Shown here: positions 1 through 7,064 of the stretch, in pieces | How the letters are laid out: the number at the start of each line of letters is the position of its first letter | Numbering within the stretch: position 1 is the stretch's first letter | Assembly: GCA_003133205.1 (NCBI GenBank) | Contig: PKWK01000164.1 | Coordinates: forward strand, 1 to 11,844 | Origin: Granulicella sp. | Lineage (GTDB): Bacteria > Acidobacteriota > Terriglobia > Terriglobales > Acidobacteriaceae | Direction: 5' to 3' | DNA: 11,844 nucleotides | The notes under the pieces: generated by a model | What the model was told of the DNA's origin: nothing | The model's input: only the letters and a program-made list of their open reading frames with translations | Database searches by the model: none | Position numbers and translations under genes: made by a program

Positions 1-20
1 GGAATCTCTGCACAAGTTCT
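1..20 (+). repeat. IS left terminal inverted repeat
   Basis: This 20-bp tip starts GGAATCTCTGCACA. Compared with the reverse complement of 1153-1172 it matches at 14 of 20 positions, and five of the six mismatches are transitions. It is the expected transposase binding and cleavage end. Bases 21-67 between it and the transposase start presumably hold the promoter, but I see no clear one. Confidence 0.8.
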
Positions 21-67
21 CTGTTCACGGCCTGATTGATTAATACTGTTGTCAGGGGTGAAGGACG

Positions 68-1027
68 GTGAAGCAGCAGAGTTTGGCGTCGCAGGCGGTG
101 TTTGAGAAGTACGGGCGGAAGAGTCGGCGGGAGTTGTTTCTGGACGAGATGGAGCAGGTGGTTCCGTGGTCAGGCCTGCAATCGCTAGTCGAGCCGCACT
201 ACGCGAAGGCGGGGAACGGCCGCCGTCCGGTGGGGCTGGCGATCATGCTGCGAACCTATTTTGTGCAGCAATGGTTCAATCTGTCGGATCCCGGTGTGGA
301 AGAGGCTTTGTACGAGTCTGCGGCGTTGCGGCGATTCGTTGGTGTGGATCTCGGGGTTGCGCCTGCGCCGGACGAGACCACCATCTGCCGCTTCCGCCAT
401 CTGCTGGAGAAGCACGATCTGGGCGGTCTGATGCTGGAGGCTGTGAACATACATCTGGAGGCCAAGGGCATCCGTATCGCGACCGGCACAATCGTGGATG
501 CGACCATTATCCATGCGCCGTCGTCGACCAAGAACGCCAGCGGCGAGCGCGACCCGGAGATGCACCAGACCAGGAAGGGGAACCAATGGCACTTCGGGCT
601 GAAGGCGCATATCGGCGTGGACAGCAAGCAGGGTGTGGTGCACTCGGTATGCACGTCCGCTGCCTCGGTGGCGGACAAGCATATGCTGCCCGACTTACTG
701 CACGGCGAGGAGCGCAAGGTATGGGGAGACGGCGGCTATCAGGGACAGACGGAAGCGATCCGCGAAGCCGCGCCGCACGCGCAGGACATGACCTGTCGCA
801 GGACGAAGTTCAAAAACTATGTGGACGAAGAAGCGAAACGAAAGAACACAACTAAGTCGAAAGTAAGAGCGAAAGTAGAACATGTGTTCCGCATCCTGAA
901 ACGCGTCTTCGGCTTCGACAAGGTGAGATACCGGGGGATCGCGAAGAACCATAACCGGCTATGCGCCTGCTTCGCCTTGATCAATCTCTACCTGCACCGC
1001 AAACGCCTGGCCCCGCTCGGGACTTAG
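68..1027 (+). CDS. IS5-family DDE transposase
   Basis: A 319-residue transposase that would cut and join the IS ends. The N-terminal part (about residues 15-120) looks like the DUF772 domain of IS5/IS1182-type transposases, and the C-terminal part is an IS4/IS5-type DDE catalytic domain. Candidate catalytic residues are D144 (IVDATIIHAP), D221 (VWGDGGYQG) and E271 (RAKVEHVFRILK). The last stretch keeps the R-x3-E-x6-K signature (R267, E271, K278). Length is normal for the family and there is no internal stop or frameshift, so it is probably active. The start is GTG at 68, with AAGGA only two bases upstream; the next ATG (149) would remove conserved N-terminal sequence. The gene fills most of the IS. 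Confidence 0.93.
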   Translation: MKQQSLASQAVFEKYGRKSRRELFLDEMEQVVPWSGLQSLVEPHYAKAGNGRRPVGLAIMLRTYFVQQWFNLSDPGVEEALYESAALRRFVGVDLGVAPAPDETTICRFRHLLEKHDLGGLMLEAVNIHLEAKGIRIATGTIVDATIIHAPSSTKNASGERDPEMHQTRKGNQWHFGLKAHIGVDSKQGVVHSVCTSAASVADKHMLPDLLHGEERKVWGDGGYQGQTEAIREAAPHAQDMTCRRTKFKNYVDEEAKRKNTTKSKVRAKVEHVFRILKRVFGFDKVRYRGIAKNHNRLCACFALINLYLHRKRLAPLGT

Positions 1028-1033
1028 TGCGTC

Positions 1034-1058
1034 TGGAGGCCAGAAAACGGCCGCTCCA
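1034..1058 (+). terminator. Hairpin after the transposase gene
   Basis: Seven bases after the transposase stop, TGGAG-GCC (1034-1041) can pair with GGC and CTCCA (1049-1058) around the loop AGAAAAC, leaving a two-base bulge. There is no T-tract behind it, so it is not a textbook intrinsic terminator. It could still stop or stabilise the transposase transcript. Confidence 0.3.
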
Positions 1059-1152
1059 ACACTTCAAATCAGATCGAGAACCGACCCCTTCCGACATCGG
1101 CGATCGAAAAACCCCGCAACATCGAGCTCCGTTCGCCGCCGCCCTCCAATCA

Positions 1153-1172
1153 AGCACCTGCGCAGGGGCTCC
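1153..1172 (+). repeat. IS right terminal inverted repeat
   Basis: Its reverse complement begins GGAGCCCCTGCGCAGG and matches the left tip at 14 of 20 positions. It ends with CC at 1171-1172. The next four bases, TTAG, are the candidate target duplication. Confidence 0.8.
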
Positions 1173-1459
1173 TTAGATTGAACCGTCTGAGACGTGACAA
1201 CAATTTATGTTGTCTTGAGACGAACGTTTACAAGAATGAGCGTCCAGGGGGCCGAGGGACGGGCAGTTCCAACGTTGGTCTACTTCAGGTGCTTGTGGAG
1301 TGTATGCCACACCTCAAGGGAGTCATCGCACACGGCACAGTGGCAACGCGCTATCTGGATTCCATTCCTGTGCCCGCTAGGATCAAGAAGTTCCCGATGC
1401 CTCACTTCATTCGTGTAAGTTTTGACAGCATTGATGAGGTGGCTAAGGAACTTCGATAG
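1173..1459 (+). pseudogene. IS-truncated C-terminal remnant of a uracil-DNA glycosylase-like gene
   Basis: The frame is open from the IS right end to the TAG at 1457-1459, giving about 93 residues from a nominal TTG at 1178. No start with a ribosome site is visible, as expected if the N-terminal part was separated by the IS. The segments LETNVYKNERPGG, LKGVIAHGTVATRYL, FPMPHFIRVSF and a final IDEVAKELR resemble the C-terminal half of uracil-DNA glycosylase-superfamily proteins. In those, a 'hHG..a' strand precedes a late S/M-P-H motif that contributes to the active site and DNA contact. That assignment is from memory of the fold pattern and is uncertain. Base composition looks less GC-rich than downstream genes. 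The remainder should lie upstream of the window. Confidence 0.55.
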
Positions 1460-1508
1460 CAACCTGCAGACGCGGCTGGCTTTATTTCCTCGGCATCGCT
1501 ATCTTGGT

Positions 1509-1529
1509 TCCCGTGTGAATTGAACGGGA
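1509..1529 (+). other. Small hairpin between the UDG-like remnant and the beta-CASP gene
   Basis: TCCCGT (1509-1514) can pair with ACGGGA (1524-1529) around a nine-base loop. No T-tract follows. It may be a weak terminator for the upstream gene or part of the next gene's leader. The rest of 1460-1602 shows nothing I can name. Confidence 0.25.
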
Positions 1530-1602
1530 GTGGGGCTCGGTGAAGCGATTTGCCAGCGGACCACCAAAGCAGAAGCGCACGACCATAGGTAGAGGAGAGC
1601 GC

Positions 1603-3054
1603 ATGGCAATTCGTTTGCATTTCTGGGGGGCGGATCAGACCGTCACCGGATCAAGCCACCACATCGAAACCGCAGGGCAGAATGTTCTGCTCGACTGCGG
1701 CCTCTTTCAGGGGCGCCGGCAGGACACGGCGAACATCAATTCGCACCTGGCGCTGACGCCGGAGCAACTCGCGGGCGGCGTGCTGAATGCGGTGGTGCTG
1801 TCGCACGCGCACATCGACCATAGCGGCGATCTGCCCTTGCTGTCGAAGCAGGGATATCGCGGGCCCATCTACACCACGCCGGCGACGATCGATCTGTGCG
1901 CCCCGATGCTGAAGGACAGCGCGCACATCCAGGAGAGCGACGCAGAATTCCTGAACAAACGGCGCGGCAGGAGAGCTGCGATTGGCGTACCAGCGGGGCC
2001 GGAGCCGATGCAGCCGCTTTATGGCCAGGACGACGCCGAGCAGGTCAACCAGCTCTTCAAGCCGGTGAAGCTGCATGAACCGCAACTGCTGGCGGGCTCG
2101 ACCAAGGACGCCGGCTTCACCATGACGTCGTCGAACGCGGGCCACATGCTGGGGTCGACCTGCGTGCTGATCGACGCGGTGGAGAAGGGGCAGAAGGTGC
2201 GGCTGCTGTTCTCCGGCGATGTGGGGCGGAAGAATCTGCCCATCATCCGCGATCCCGACCCCGCGCCTGCCGCCGACTATCTGATCATGGAGAGCACATA
2301 CGGCGATCGCCTGCATGCTCCCATCGCTGGCGTGAAGGAGAAGATCGCGGGGCTGGTGAAGACCGTGCTTGGGCGCGGCGGACACATCATCGTTCCTGCA
2401 TTCGCGGTGGAGCGCACGCAGCAGTTGGTGCTGATGCTTCACGAACTCATCCAGGCGAAACAGATCCCGGAGTTCCCGATCTTTGTGGATAGCCCGCTTG
2501 CGTCCGCCGTCACCGACGTGTTCAAGAAGCACACGGAAGAATGGGACGCGGGTGCTTGCGCCTTCTACAACCAGGGTGTGGACGCGTTTGGCTGGAACCG
2601 CCTGCGCTACACCGCGACGGTGGAAGAGAGCAAAGCGCTGAACGATCTGCATATGCCGTACATGGTCATCTCGGCGTCGGGAATGTGCGAGGCCGGGCGC
2701 ATCCTGCATCACCTGAAGAACGGCATCGAAGATCCGCGCAACCTGATCCTGATCACCGGCTACCAGGCGCCCAATACGCTGGGCAGCAAGCTGGTGGCCA
2801 AGCTGCCGGAGGTGAACATCTTTGGTGAGCCGATGCGCGTGCGCGCCGAAATCGAGTCGATCGACGCGTTGAGCGGTCATGCCGATCAGCAGGAGTTGCT
2901 GGACTGGATGGCGCCGACTGCTCCCGGGTTGAAGAAGGTGTTCCTGGTCCACGGCGAGCTGGAGGCGATGCAGGTGCTGAAGGCGAAGATTGAAGAGCGC
3001 TACAAGCTCGAAGTGATCTGCCCCAAACGCGGCGACAGGTTCGAGGTGAGCTAG
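1603..3054 (+). CDS. Metallo-beta-lactamase / beta-CASP hydrolase (putative RNase)
   Basis: A 483-residue cytoplasmic protein of the MBL-fold beta-CASP family (YSH1/CPSF73-like exonuclease group), whose members are zinc-dependent nucleases that process RNA. Visible motifs, numbered from the ATG at 1603, are SHAHIDH with H68, H70, D72 and H73; H181 in AGHMLGS; D206 in FSGDVGR; beta-CASP motif A at E230 (MESTYGD); motif B at the HH of SGMCEAGRILHH (369-370); and motif C at H426 (LSGHAD). The RMMBL segment occupies roughly residues 405-470, so all metal ligands appear present. I chose ATG 1603 because AGAGGAG (1591-1597) lies five bases upstream and homologues start near 'IRLHFWGA'. An in-frame GTG at 1540 would add 21 basic, unrelated-looking residues. 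cysK follows after 63 bp. The exact substrate cannot be read from the sequence. Confidence 0.9.
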   Translation: MAIRLHFWGADQTVTGSSHHIETAGQNVLLDCGLFQGRRQDTANINSHLALTPEQLAGGVLNAVVLSHAHIDHSGDLPLLSKQGYRGPIYTTPATIDLCAPMLKDSAHIQESDAEFLNKRRGRRAAIGVPAGPEPMQPLYGQDDAEQVNQLFKPVKLHEPQLLAGSTKDAGFTMTSSNAGHMLGSTCVLIDAVEKGQKVRLLFSGDVGRKNLPIIRDPDPAPAADYLIMESTYGDRLHAPIAGVKEKIAGLVKTVLGRGGHIIVPAFAVERTQQLVLMLHELIQAKQIPEFPIFVDSPLASAVTDVFKKHTEEWDAGACAFYNQGVDAFGWNRLRYTATVEESKALNDLHMPYMVISASGMCEAGRILHHLKNGIEDPRNLILITGYQAPNTLGSKLVAKLPEVNIFGEPMRVRAEIESIDALSGHADQQELLDWMAPTAPGLKKVFLVHGELEAMQVLKAKIEERYKLEVICPKRGDRFEVS

Positions 3055-3108
3055 GCGGAGCGCGACTGATCGAAGGCTAAAGCGGGTATGCTTTCCTTAT
3101 AAGACTCA

Positions 3109-3114
3109 GGGGGG
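3109..3114 (+). promoter_or_regulatory. G-rich Shine-Dalgarno of cysK
   Basis: Six consecutive G residues end three bases before the cysK ATG at 3118. They can pair with the CU-rich 16S rRNA tail and fix the start codon. TTATAA at about 3097-3102 upstream could be a -10 element, but no convincing -35 goes with it. Confidence 0.5.
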
Positions 3115-3117
3115 ACG

Positions 3118-4089
3118 ATGAACATTGCTGCGAAGGTGACGGATCTGATCGGCCATACTCCGATGGTCCAGTTGAATCGGGTTACGGAAGGATGTGGCGC
3201 GCGGGTGGTGGCCAAGTTGGAGAGCGCCAACCCCGTGAGCAGCGTGAAGGACCGTATCGGATTTGCCATGATCGAAGCGGCCGAGCGCGAAGGAAAGATC
3301 ACGCCGGGCGTGACCGTGCTGATCGAGCCAACCAGCGGCAACACCGGCATTGGGCTGGCTTTCGTGGCGGCGGTGAAGGGCTACGACATCATCCTGACCA
3401 TGCCGGAGACGATGAGCGTCGAGCGCCGCATCCTGTTGCTGGCCTTCGGCGCTAAGATCGTGCTGACGCCCGGGCCGAGCGGTATGAAGGGCGCAATCGC
3501 CAAGGCCGAAGAACTGGCGCGCGAGACGCCAAATGCTTACATATTGCAACAGTTCAACAACCCTGCGAATCCGAAGATCCACTTCGACACAACCGGCCCG
3601 GAGATTTGGAACGACACCGACGGCACAGTGGACATTCTGGTGTCAGGCGTCGGCACCGGCGGCACGCTGACCGGCGTCAGCGAGTACATCAAGGCGAAGA
3701 AGCCGGGGTTCTGGACGGTGGCCGTGGAGCCAACGGACAGCGCCGTGCTCTCCGGCGGCGCGCCGGGGCCGCACAAGATCCAGGGAATCGGCGCGGGCTT
3801 CGCGCCCGAGGTGCTGCGGACGGACCTGATCGACGAGATCATCCAGGTGACGAACGACGAGGCCTTTGCCATGGCGCGGCGTCTGCCGAAAGAGGAGGGG
3901 TTGCTGGTCGGCATCTCATCCGGCGCGGCGGTACATGCGGCGTTGCAGCTTGCGCGGGAACCGAAGCACGCGGGCAAGTTGATTGTAGTGATCATCCCCG
4001 ACTTCGGAGAGCGGTATCTTTCCACGTTGCTGTTCGATGAGTTGCGCCATCAGGCTCTGCATACGCCGACGTCCCCCATCGCTCCATGA
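3118..4089 (+). CDS. cysK: Cysteine synthase A (O-acetylserine sulfhydrylase)
   Basis: A 323-residue cytoplasmic PLP enzyme that makes L-cysteine from O-acetyl-L-serine and sulfide. Visible features are the PLP lysine K44 in NPVSSVKDR, the substrate loop T72-SGNTG-77, the PLP phosphate loop S175-GVGTGG-181, the G264-ISSG-268 segment that holds the pyridine ring, and the C-terminal [10 protein letters not shown] block (about 293-302). Length is normal for CysK/CysM-type enzymes. The sequence reads as CysK rather than cystathionine beta-synthase, as there is no CBS or haem domain. The ATG at 3118 is preceded by a G-rich ribosome site. The stop TGA overlaps the cysE ATG (ATGA at 4086-4089), implying coupled translation with the enzyme that supplies its substrate. 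Confidence 0.95.
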   Translation: MNIAAKVTDLIGHTPMVQLNRVTEGCGARVVAKLESANPVSSVKDRIGFAMIEAAEREGKITPGVTVLIEPTSGNTGIGLAFVAAVKGYDIILTMPETMSVERRILLLAFGAKIVLTPGPSGMKGAIAKAEELARETPNAYILQQFNNPANPKIHFDTTGPEIWNDTDGTVDILVSGVGTGGTLTGVSEYIKAKKPGFWTVAVEPTDSAVLSGGAPGPHKIQGIGAGFAPEVLRTDLIDEIIQVTNDEAFAMARRLPKEEGLLVGISSGAAVHAALQLAREPKHAGKLIVVIIPDFGERYLSTLLFDELRHQALHTPTSPIAP

Positions 4090-4844
4090 ACCTGTTTGCC
4101 TCGATTCGCGAAGACATCGGGTGCGTGTTCGAGCGCGACCCTGCGGCGACGTCGCGGGCGATGGTGCTGTTCTGCTATCCGGGGCTGCACGCGCTGTGGG
4201 CGCATCACATTCATCATTGGCTATGGTGCAGGAACCTGAAGTTCCCGGCTCGCCTGCTCTCGCAGATCACGCGCTTCTGGACGGGCATCGAAATCCATCC
4301 GGGCGCGCGCATCGGGCGGCGAGTGTTTATCGATCACGGAATGGGAGTCGTGATCGGCGAGACAGCAATCGTTGGCGACGACGTCACGCTGTACCAGGGC
4401 GTGACCCTGGGCGGCACTGGAAAAGATGTAGGCAAGCGGCACCCCACGCTGCGCAACGGCGTCTTTGTCGGGAACAACGCGAATATTCTGGGCAACATTA
4501 CGATCGGCGAGCATTCCCGCGTGGGCGCCGGGTCAGTGGTGGTGCGCGACGTGCCTCCGGATTCGACCGTGGTCGGCGTCCCGGCGCACATTGTGTATCA
4601 GGGCGGCAAGCGTGTGCTCATTACCGATCCACATGATGTGAGCGATCCGCTCTCCGACGTGATCATCGCGCTGGCGGACGAGGTGAAGCGGCTGAAGACG
4701 CGCCTGGAGAAGTTGGACGGCGAGTTCCAGACCGCGCGGCAGGAGCCGGCGAGCGCGCTTGCGGTGGAGGAAGAAGAACGCGCCCAGTACCGGACGGAAC
4801 AGGCTGCGCGGGTCGACAGCGTCAGCATGGGCGAAGGGATCTAG
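4086..4844 (+). CDS. cysE: Serine O-acetyltransferase
   Basis: A 252-residue enzyme that acetylates L-serine with acetyl-CoA, giving the O-acetylserine used by CysK. It is the short type without the long N-terminal helical domain of the E. coli enzyme, keeping the conserved RDPA (D18). A left-handed beta-helix of hexapeptide repeats spans about residues 66-172. Likely catalytic residues are H71 (IEIHPGA) and H119 (GKRHPTL), with [13 protein letters not shown] between them. After the beta-helix, residues about 185-215 form a charged, probably coiled-coil helix. A hydrophilic linker follows, and the last residues are MGEGI. A terminal Gly-x-Gly-Ile of this kind is known in CysE proteins to insert into the CysK active site in the cysteine synthase complex. 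The start is set by the 4-bp overlap with cysK. Confidence 0.94.
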   Translation: MNLFASIREDIGCVFERDPAATSRAMVLFCYPGLHALWAHHIHHWLWCRNLKFPARLLSQITRFWTGIEIHPGARIGRRVFIDHGMGVVIGETAIVGDDVTLYQGVTLGGTGKDVGKRHPTLRNGVFVGNNANILGNITIGEHSRVGAGSVVVRDVPPDSTVVGVPAHIVYQGGKRVLITDPHDVSDPLSDVIIALADEVKRLKTRLEKLDGEFQTARQEPASALAVEEEERAQYRTEQAARVDSVSMGEGI

Positions 4845-4872
4845 GGCCGTGGCTCATCCTTCGCGCGGCCTT
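4843..4872 (+). terminator. Candidate bidirectional hairpin between convergent genes
   Basis: Bases 4843-4851 can pair with 4864-4872 (nine pairs, two of them G-T) around a 12-base loop. The hairpin overlaps the cysE stop on one side and the last codons of the convergent 78-aa gene on the other, so it could end both transcripts. No T-tract is present on either strand, so intrinsic termination is doubtful. Confidence 0.3.
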
Positions 4873-5090
4873 CGATATCTGACAAAGAGATAAAGTCCGG
4901 TAAGGGCGGCTGCGGCTATACCGGTGACGACCGACAAGCCAACACACCAAAAGGCGCCCAATACTACAGCCGGATTGTCATCCGGTGTAACTCTATCAAG
5001 TCCTTGGATGTGCCAGAGGGCAAAATAAGCCAGGATTGCCGTGCCAGCGAAGGCGAGCAGTACCCAACCGATAGCCACTAATCTTTTCAC
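4854..5090 (-). CDS. Small two-helix membrane protein, unknown function
   Basis: A 78-residue protein I do not recognise. It starts MKRLVAIGW. Two hydrophobic segments at about residues 4-26 and 42-70 are joined by a short polar loop containing DRVTPDDNP. Basic residues at both ends (MKR and RYRRPREG) predict that both termini face the cytoplasm. The GTG start at 5090 is chosen because it overlaps the stop of the upstream gene as GTGA (5087-5090), with AAGG a few bases upstream. A longer reading from 5153 would add an unrelated Gly/Arg-rich leader. It is the last gene of the minus-strand cluster, and its end lies nine bases from the cysE end. There is no signal-peptide cleavage site or enzyme motif. 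A membrane accessory role is only a guess. Confidence 0.62.
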   Translation of the reverse strand: MKRLVAIGWVLLAFAGTAILAYFALWHIQGLDRVTPDDNPAVVLGAFWCVGLSVVTGIAAAALTGLYLFVRYRRPREG

Positions 5091-5371
5091 GTGCGTTTTA
5101 CCTTGCCCACCACATCCGTGCCCCCGGCCAGCGGCTTCTCGACGACGTGCCACACATCGCCGTCCTCAACAATCACAGCCAGCACCGGAACCTCGATCCG
5201 CGTACCCGTGCGGGAGACGGCTTCGAGTACACCCACATCGCCGGCTGCGAAGTCGGTATTGTCGAGCGTCATGCGCCAGCGCACCGTTCCGCCCTCGCGC
5301 GATTCGAGACGGATGTCGGTGACGACGGCGGAGAATTCAATTACTCCCGAAATTTCTTGAGGAGGAGTCAC
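5087..5371 (-). CDS. Conserved-looking 94-aa hypothetical protein
   Basis: An unrecognised soluble protein of 94 residues, rich in Val and charged residues, with alternating hydrophobic patterns that suggest a beta-barrel or beta-sandwich (for example IEFSAVVTDIRLES, RIEVPVLAVIVEDG and VWHVVEKPL). It has no signal peptide, membrane segment or cysteine. The GTG start at 5371 overlaps the fbp stop as GTGA (5368-5371), and its own stop overlaps the GTG of the next small gene in the same way. It is therefore almost certainly translated from the fbp mRNA by coupling. Nothing in the sequence shows that it acts on Fbp, though position makes that testable. The open frame, its junctions and codon use like its neighbours support a real gene. 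Confidence 0.65.
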   Translation of the reverse strand: MTPPQEISGVIEFSAVVTDIRLESREGGTVRWRMTLDNTDFAAGDVGVLEAVSRTGTRIEVPVLAVIVEDGDVWHVVEKPLAGGTDVVGKVKRT

Positions 5372-6351
5372 TTCGCCCGCCCGTCCAGGAGGGCTTCCAA
5401 CTCCCGCTTGCTGCCCACGATGAAGGGCGTGCGCTGATGAATCCCCTCGGGTTTGATGTCGAGGATGCGGCCCTTCCCGCTGGATGCCATGCCGCCCGCC
5501 TGTTCCGCGATAAACGCCAGCGGGTTCGCCTCGTACAGCAGGCGCAGCTTGCCGCCCGGCTGGTCCTTGGTCGGCGGATACAGGAAGACGCCGCCCTTCA
5601 GCAGCGTGCGGTGAAAGTCCGCAACCAGGCTGCCGATGTAGCGCGAGCTGTACTGCCGGCCCAGCGCGCCCGAGCGCAGCTTGCCGACGTACTCGCGATA
5701 CTCATCCGGCCACGTCGCTGCGTTGGCCTCGTTCACGCTGTAGTAGCTTCCCTGCTCGGGCATCTTCATGTTCTCGTTGGTCAGCACGAAGGCGCCGATC
5801 GTCGGATCGAGCGTGAACCCATGCACGCCGTGCCCGGTGGTATACACCAGCACGGTCGAAGGCCCGTACACCACGTAGCCCGCGGCCACCTGCGTGTATC
5901 CCGGCTGCAGGATTGACGCTTGCAAGTCAACATGGTCGGACGGCAGGCGACGAAGCACGCTGAAGATCGTCCCCACATTGACGTTCACATCGATGTTGGA
6001 CGAGCCGTCCAGTGGATCGAAGACGATGATGTACTTCCCGGTCTCGACCGAGCGGTTGAACGTGACCGGCTCTTCATCTTCTTCGCTCACCAGTGCCGCG
6101 ACGGAATCGCGCAGTCCGAGGCAGTGCAGCAGCGCCTGGTTGGCGAAGACGTCGAGCTTCTGCTGCTGTTCTCCCTGCACGTTGGTCTGCCCGATTGCGC
6201 CGAGCACATCGGTAAGGCCCGCTGTGCGAATCTTCGCCTCGACCATCTTGGTTGCCAGCGTAATGCCGCTGAGCAGCCAGCTAAACCGCCCGCTCGCCTC
6301 GCTGATCTCCTGCTGCTGTTGCAGGATGTGTTGCTGCACCGTCGTAATCAT
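5368..6351 (-). CDS. fbp: Fructose-1,6-bisphosphatase, class I
   Basis: A 327-residue cytoplasmic enzyme that hydrolyses fructose 1,6-bisphosphate to fructose 6-phosphate in gluconeogenesis. Visible motifs are the acidic metal site E90-E91 in LVSEEDEE; F111-DPLDGSSNID-121 with metal ligands D112 and D115; a GKLRLLYEANPLAF block with sugar-phosphate contacts; and the terminal HQRTPFIVGSKREL. Length and order match class I (Mg-dependent) FBPases. ATG at 6351 is preferred because the family starts near 'TTVQQHIL'. An in-frame GTG at 6372 would add seven residues, and neither has a strong ribosome site. Its stop overlaps the next gene as GTGA. A copy of the CACCGAT repeat lies upstream at 6388-6426. 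Confidence 0.94.
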   Translation of the reverse strand: MITTVQQHILQQQQEISEASGRFSWLLSGITLATKMVEAKIRTAGLTDVLGAIGQTNVQGEQQQKLDVFANQALLHCLGLRDSVAALVSEEDEEPVTFNRSVETGKYIIVFDPLDGSSNIDVNVNVGTIFSVLRRLPSDHVDLQASILQPGYTQVAAGYVVYGPSTVLVYTTGHGVHGFTLDPTIGAFVLTNENMKMPEQGSYYSVNEANAATWPDEYREYVGKLRSGALGRQYSSRYIGSLVADFHRTLLKGGVFLYPPTKDQPGGKLRLLYEANPLAFIAEQAGGMASSGKGRILDIKPEGIHQRTPFIVGSKRELEALLDGRAK

Positions 6352-6387
6352 CGCCACCAGTTTCCCTCGCACATCATTTCAGCACTC

Positions 6388-6426
6388 GCCTTGATCGGTC
6401 CCATCGGCGTCAATCGGTGTTGGTCC
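6388..6426 (-). repeat. Solitary copy of the CACCGAT repeat
   Basis: On the minus strand this reads AACACCGATTGACGCCGAT and then GGGACCGATCAAGGC. It follows the same layout as the 40-bp repeats at 7540-7579 and 7089-7128: three roughly 10-base CACCGA units, then AAGGC. It lies in the ispF-fbp gap with no gene attached. The two ends diverge from the other copies at the GGCTTAA side. Confidence 0.6.
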
Positions 6427-6440
6427 GCGTCCTGTTCGGG

Positions 6441-7064
6441 CTACGTCAGATCGTCCGTGTCGAATGGTGTTATCTTGCGCCCAAGCGCGGAGAGATCACG
6501 CTCTCCGCGAACCAGCCCCTCCACCACCGCGTACAACTCTTCCTCTGATCCTGCTTCCGCGGTTGCGGCCATATGCTCCAGGGAATCCGGCCCTGGCAGG
6601 CTCTCCAGCAGCGCCGTGCAGTGCGCCATCGCGACGTGGTCGAGCCCCAGGCCCTCTGGCGTCTTGGCCTTGATGCCGACCTCGCCGGGCTTGATTCCGA
6701 GCAGCTCGGCGACGCGCTCGCGCAACTCTCCGGCGATGGGGACGATCTTCGGCTTCGCCATCACCAGCACGGTGTCGATATTGACAATCTTGTATCCGGC
6801 GGTCGCGACTTCCTCCAGCGCCGTCTGCAGGAAGACGCTCGACGCCGCACCCTTCCAGCGCGGATCGCTGGGCGGAAAGAATGTGCCAATATCGCCGGCC
6901 GAGACCGCGCCCAGCAGCGCATCGGTGATCGCGTGCAGCAGCACGTCGCCATCCGAGTGGCCTGCAAGCCCTTCGGGGTGCTCGATGGTCAGGCCGCCAA
7001 TCACCAGCGGCACGCCCGCCTTGAACGCGTGCGAGTCAAACCCGTAGCCGATTCTCATACTCAC
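6441..7064 (-). CDS. ispF: 2-C-methyl-D-erythritol 2,4-cyclodiphosphate synthase
   Basis: A 207-residue enzyme of the MEP isoprenoid pathway that cyclises CDP-methylerythritol 2-phosphate and releases CMP. Metal ligands are visible as D10 and H12 (GYGFDSH) and H44 (GDVLLHAITDALLGA). The substrate loop LAGHSDGD and the KAKTPEGLG motif (about 132-140) are also present. The core normally ends near residue 155-160. Here about 50 extra residues follow, acidic and then basic, ending FDTDDLT. The GTG start at 7064 is favoured because GAGGTGG ends four bases upstream; the ATG two codons later (7058) is the alternative. Its GTG overlaps the stop of the upstream GxxExxY frame as GTGA. ispD lies just upstream, a common pairing, here separated by an inserted cassette. 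Confidence 0.95.
   Translation of the reverse strand: MSMRIGYGFDSHAFKAGVPLVIGGLTIEHPEGLAGHSDGDVLLHAITDALLGAVSAGDIGTFFPPSDPRWKGAASSVFLQTALEEVATAGYKIVNIDTVLVMAKPKIVPIAGELRERVAELLGIKPGEVGIKAKTPEGLGLDHVAMAHCTALLESLPGPDSLEHMAATAEAGSEEELYAVVEGLVRGERDLSALGRKITPFDTDDLT

Larger units (their letters stand above)
1..1172 (+). mobile_element. Complete IS5-family insertion sequence
   Basis: A 1172-bp element with one transposase gene (68-1027) and imperfect terminal inverted repeats at 1-20 and 1153-1172. Both tips begin GGA and match at 14 of 20 positions. Size, single-ORF organisation and transposase type fit the IS5 group of the IS5 family (about 1.2 kb). The right flank at 1173-1176 is TTAG, which fits the YTAR target consensus known for IS5; the matching left flank lies outside the window. 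Bases 1028-1152 inside the element are non-coding and carry a hairpin just after the transposase stop. The element appears intact, with an uninterrupted transposase and both ends, and it interrupts the gene whose remnant follows. The left tip is exactly base 1, so the window or contig may have been cut at the repeat boundary. Confidence 0.88.

Noticed and set aside
961..1176. 71-codon frame at the right end of the IS
   Set aside because: It overlaps the transposase end and the IS terminal repeat, and its translation looks random.
1651..2952. Minus-strand open frame of 433 codons
   Set aside because: It is antisense to the beta-CASP gene, His/Arg-rich with no recognisable domain.
5920..7047. 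Long + strand open frame of 375 codons
   Set aside because: It lies antisense to fbp and ispF, both of which have clear catalytic motifs. Its composition is a by-product of their GC-rich codons.
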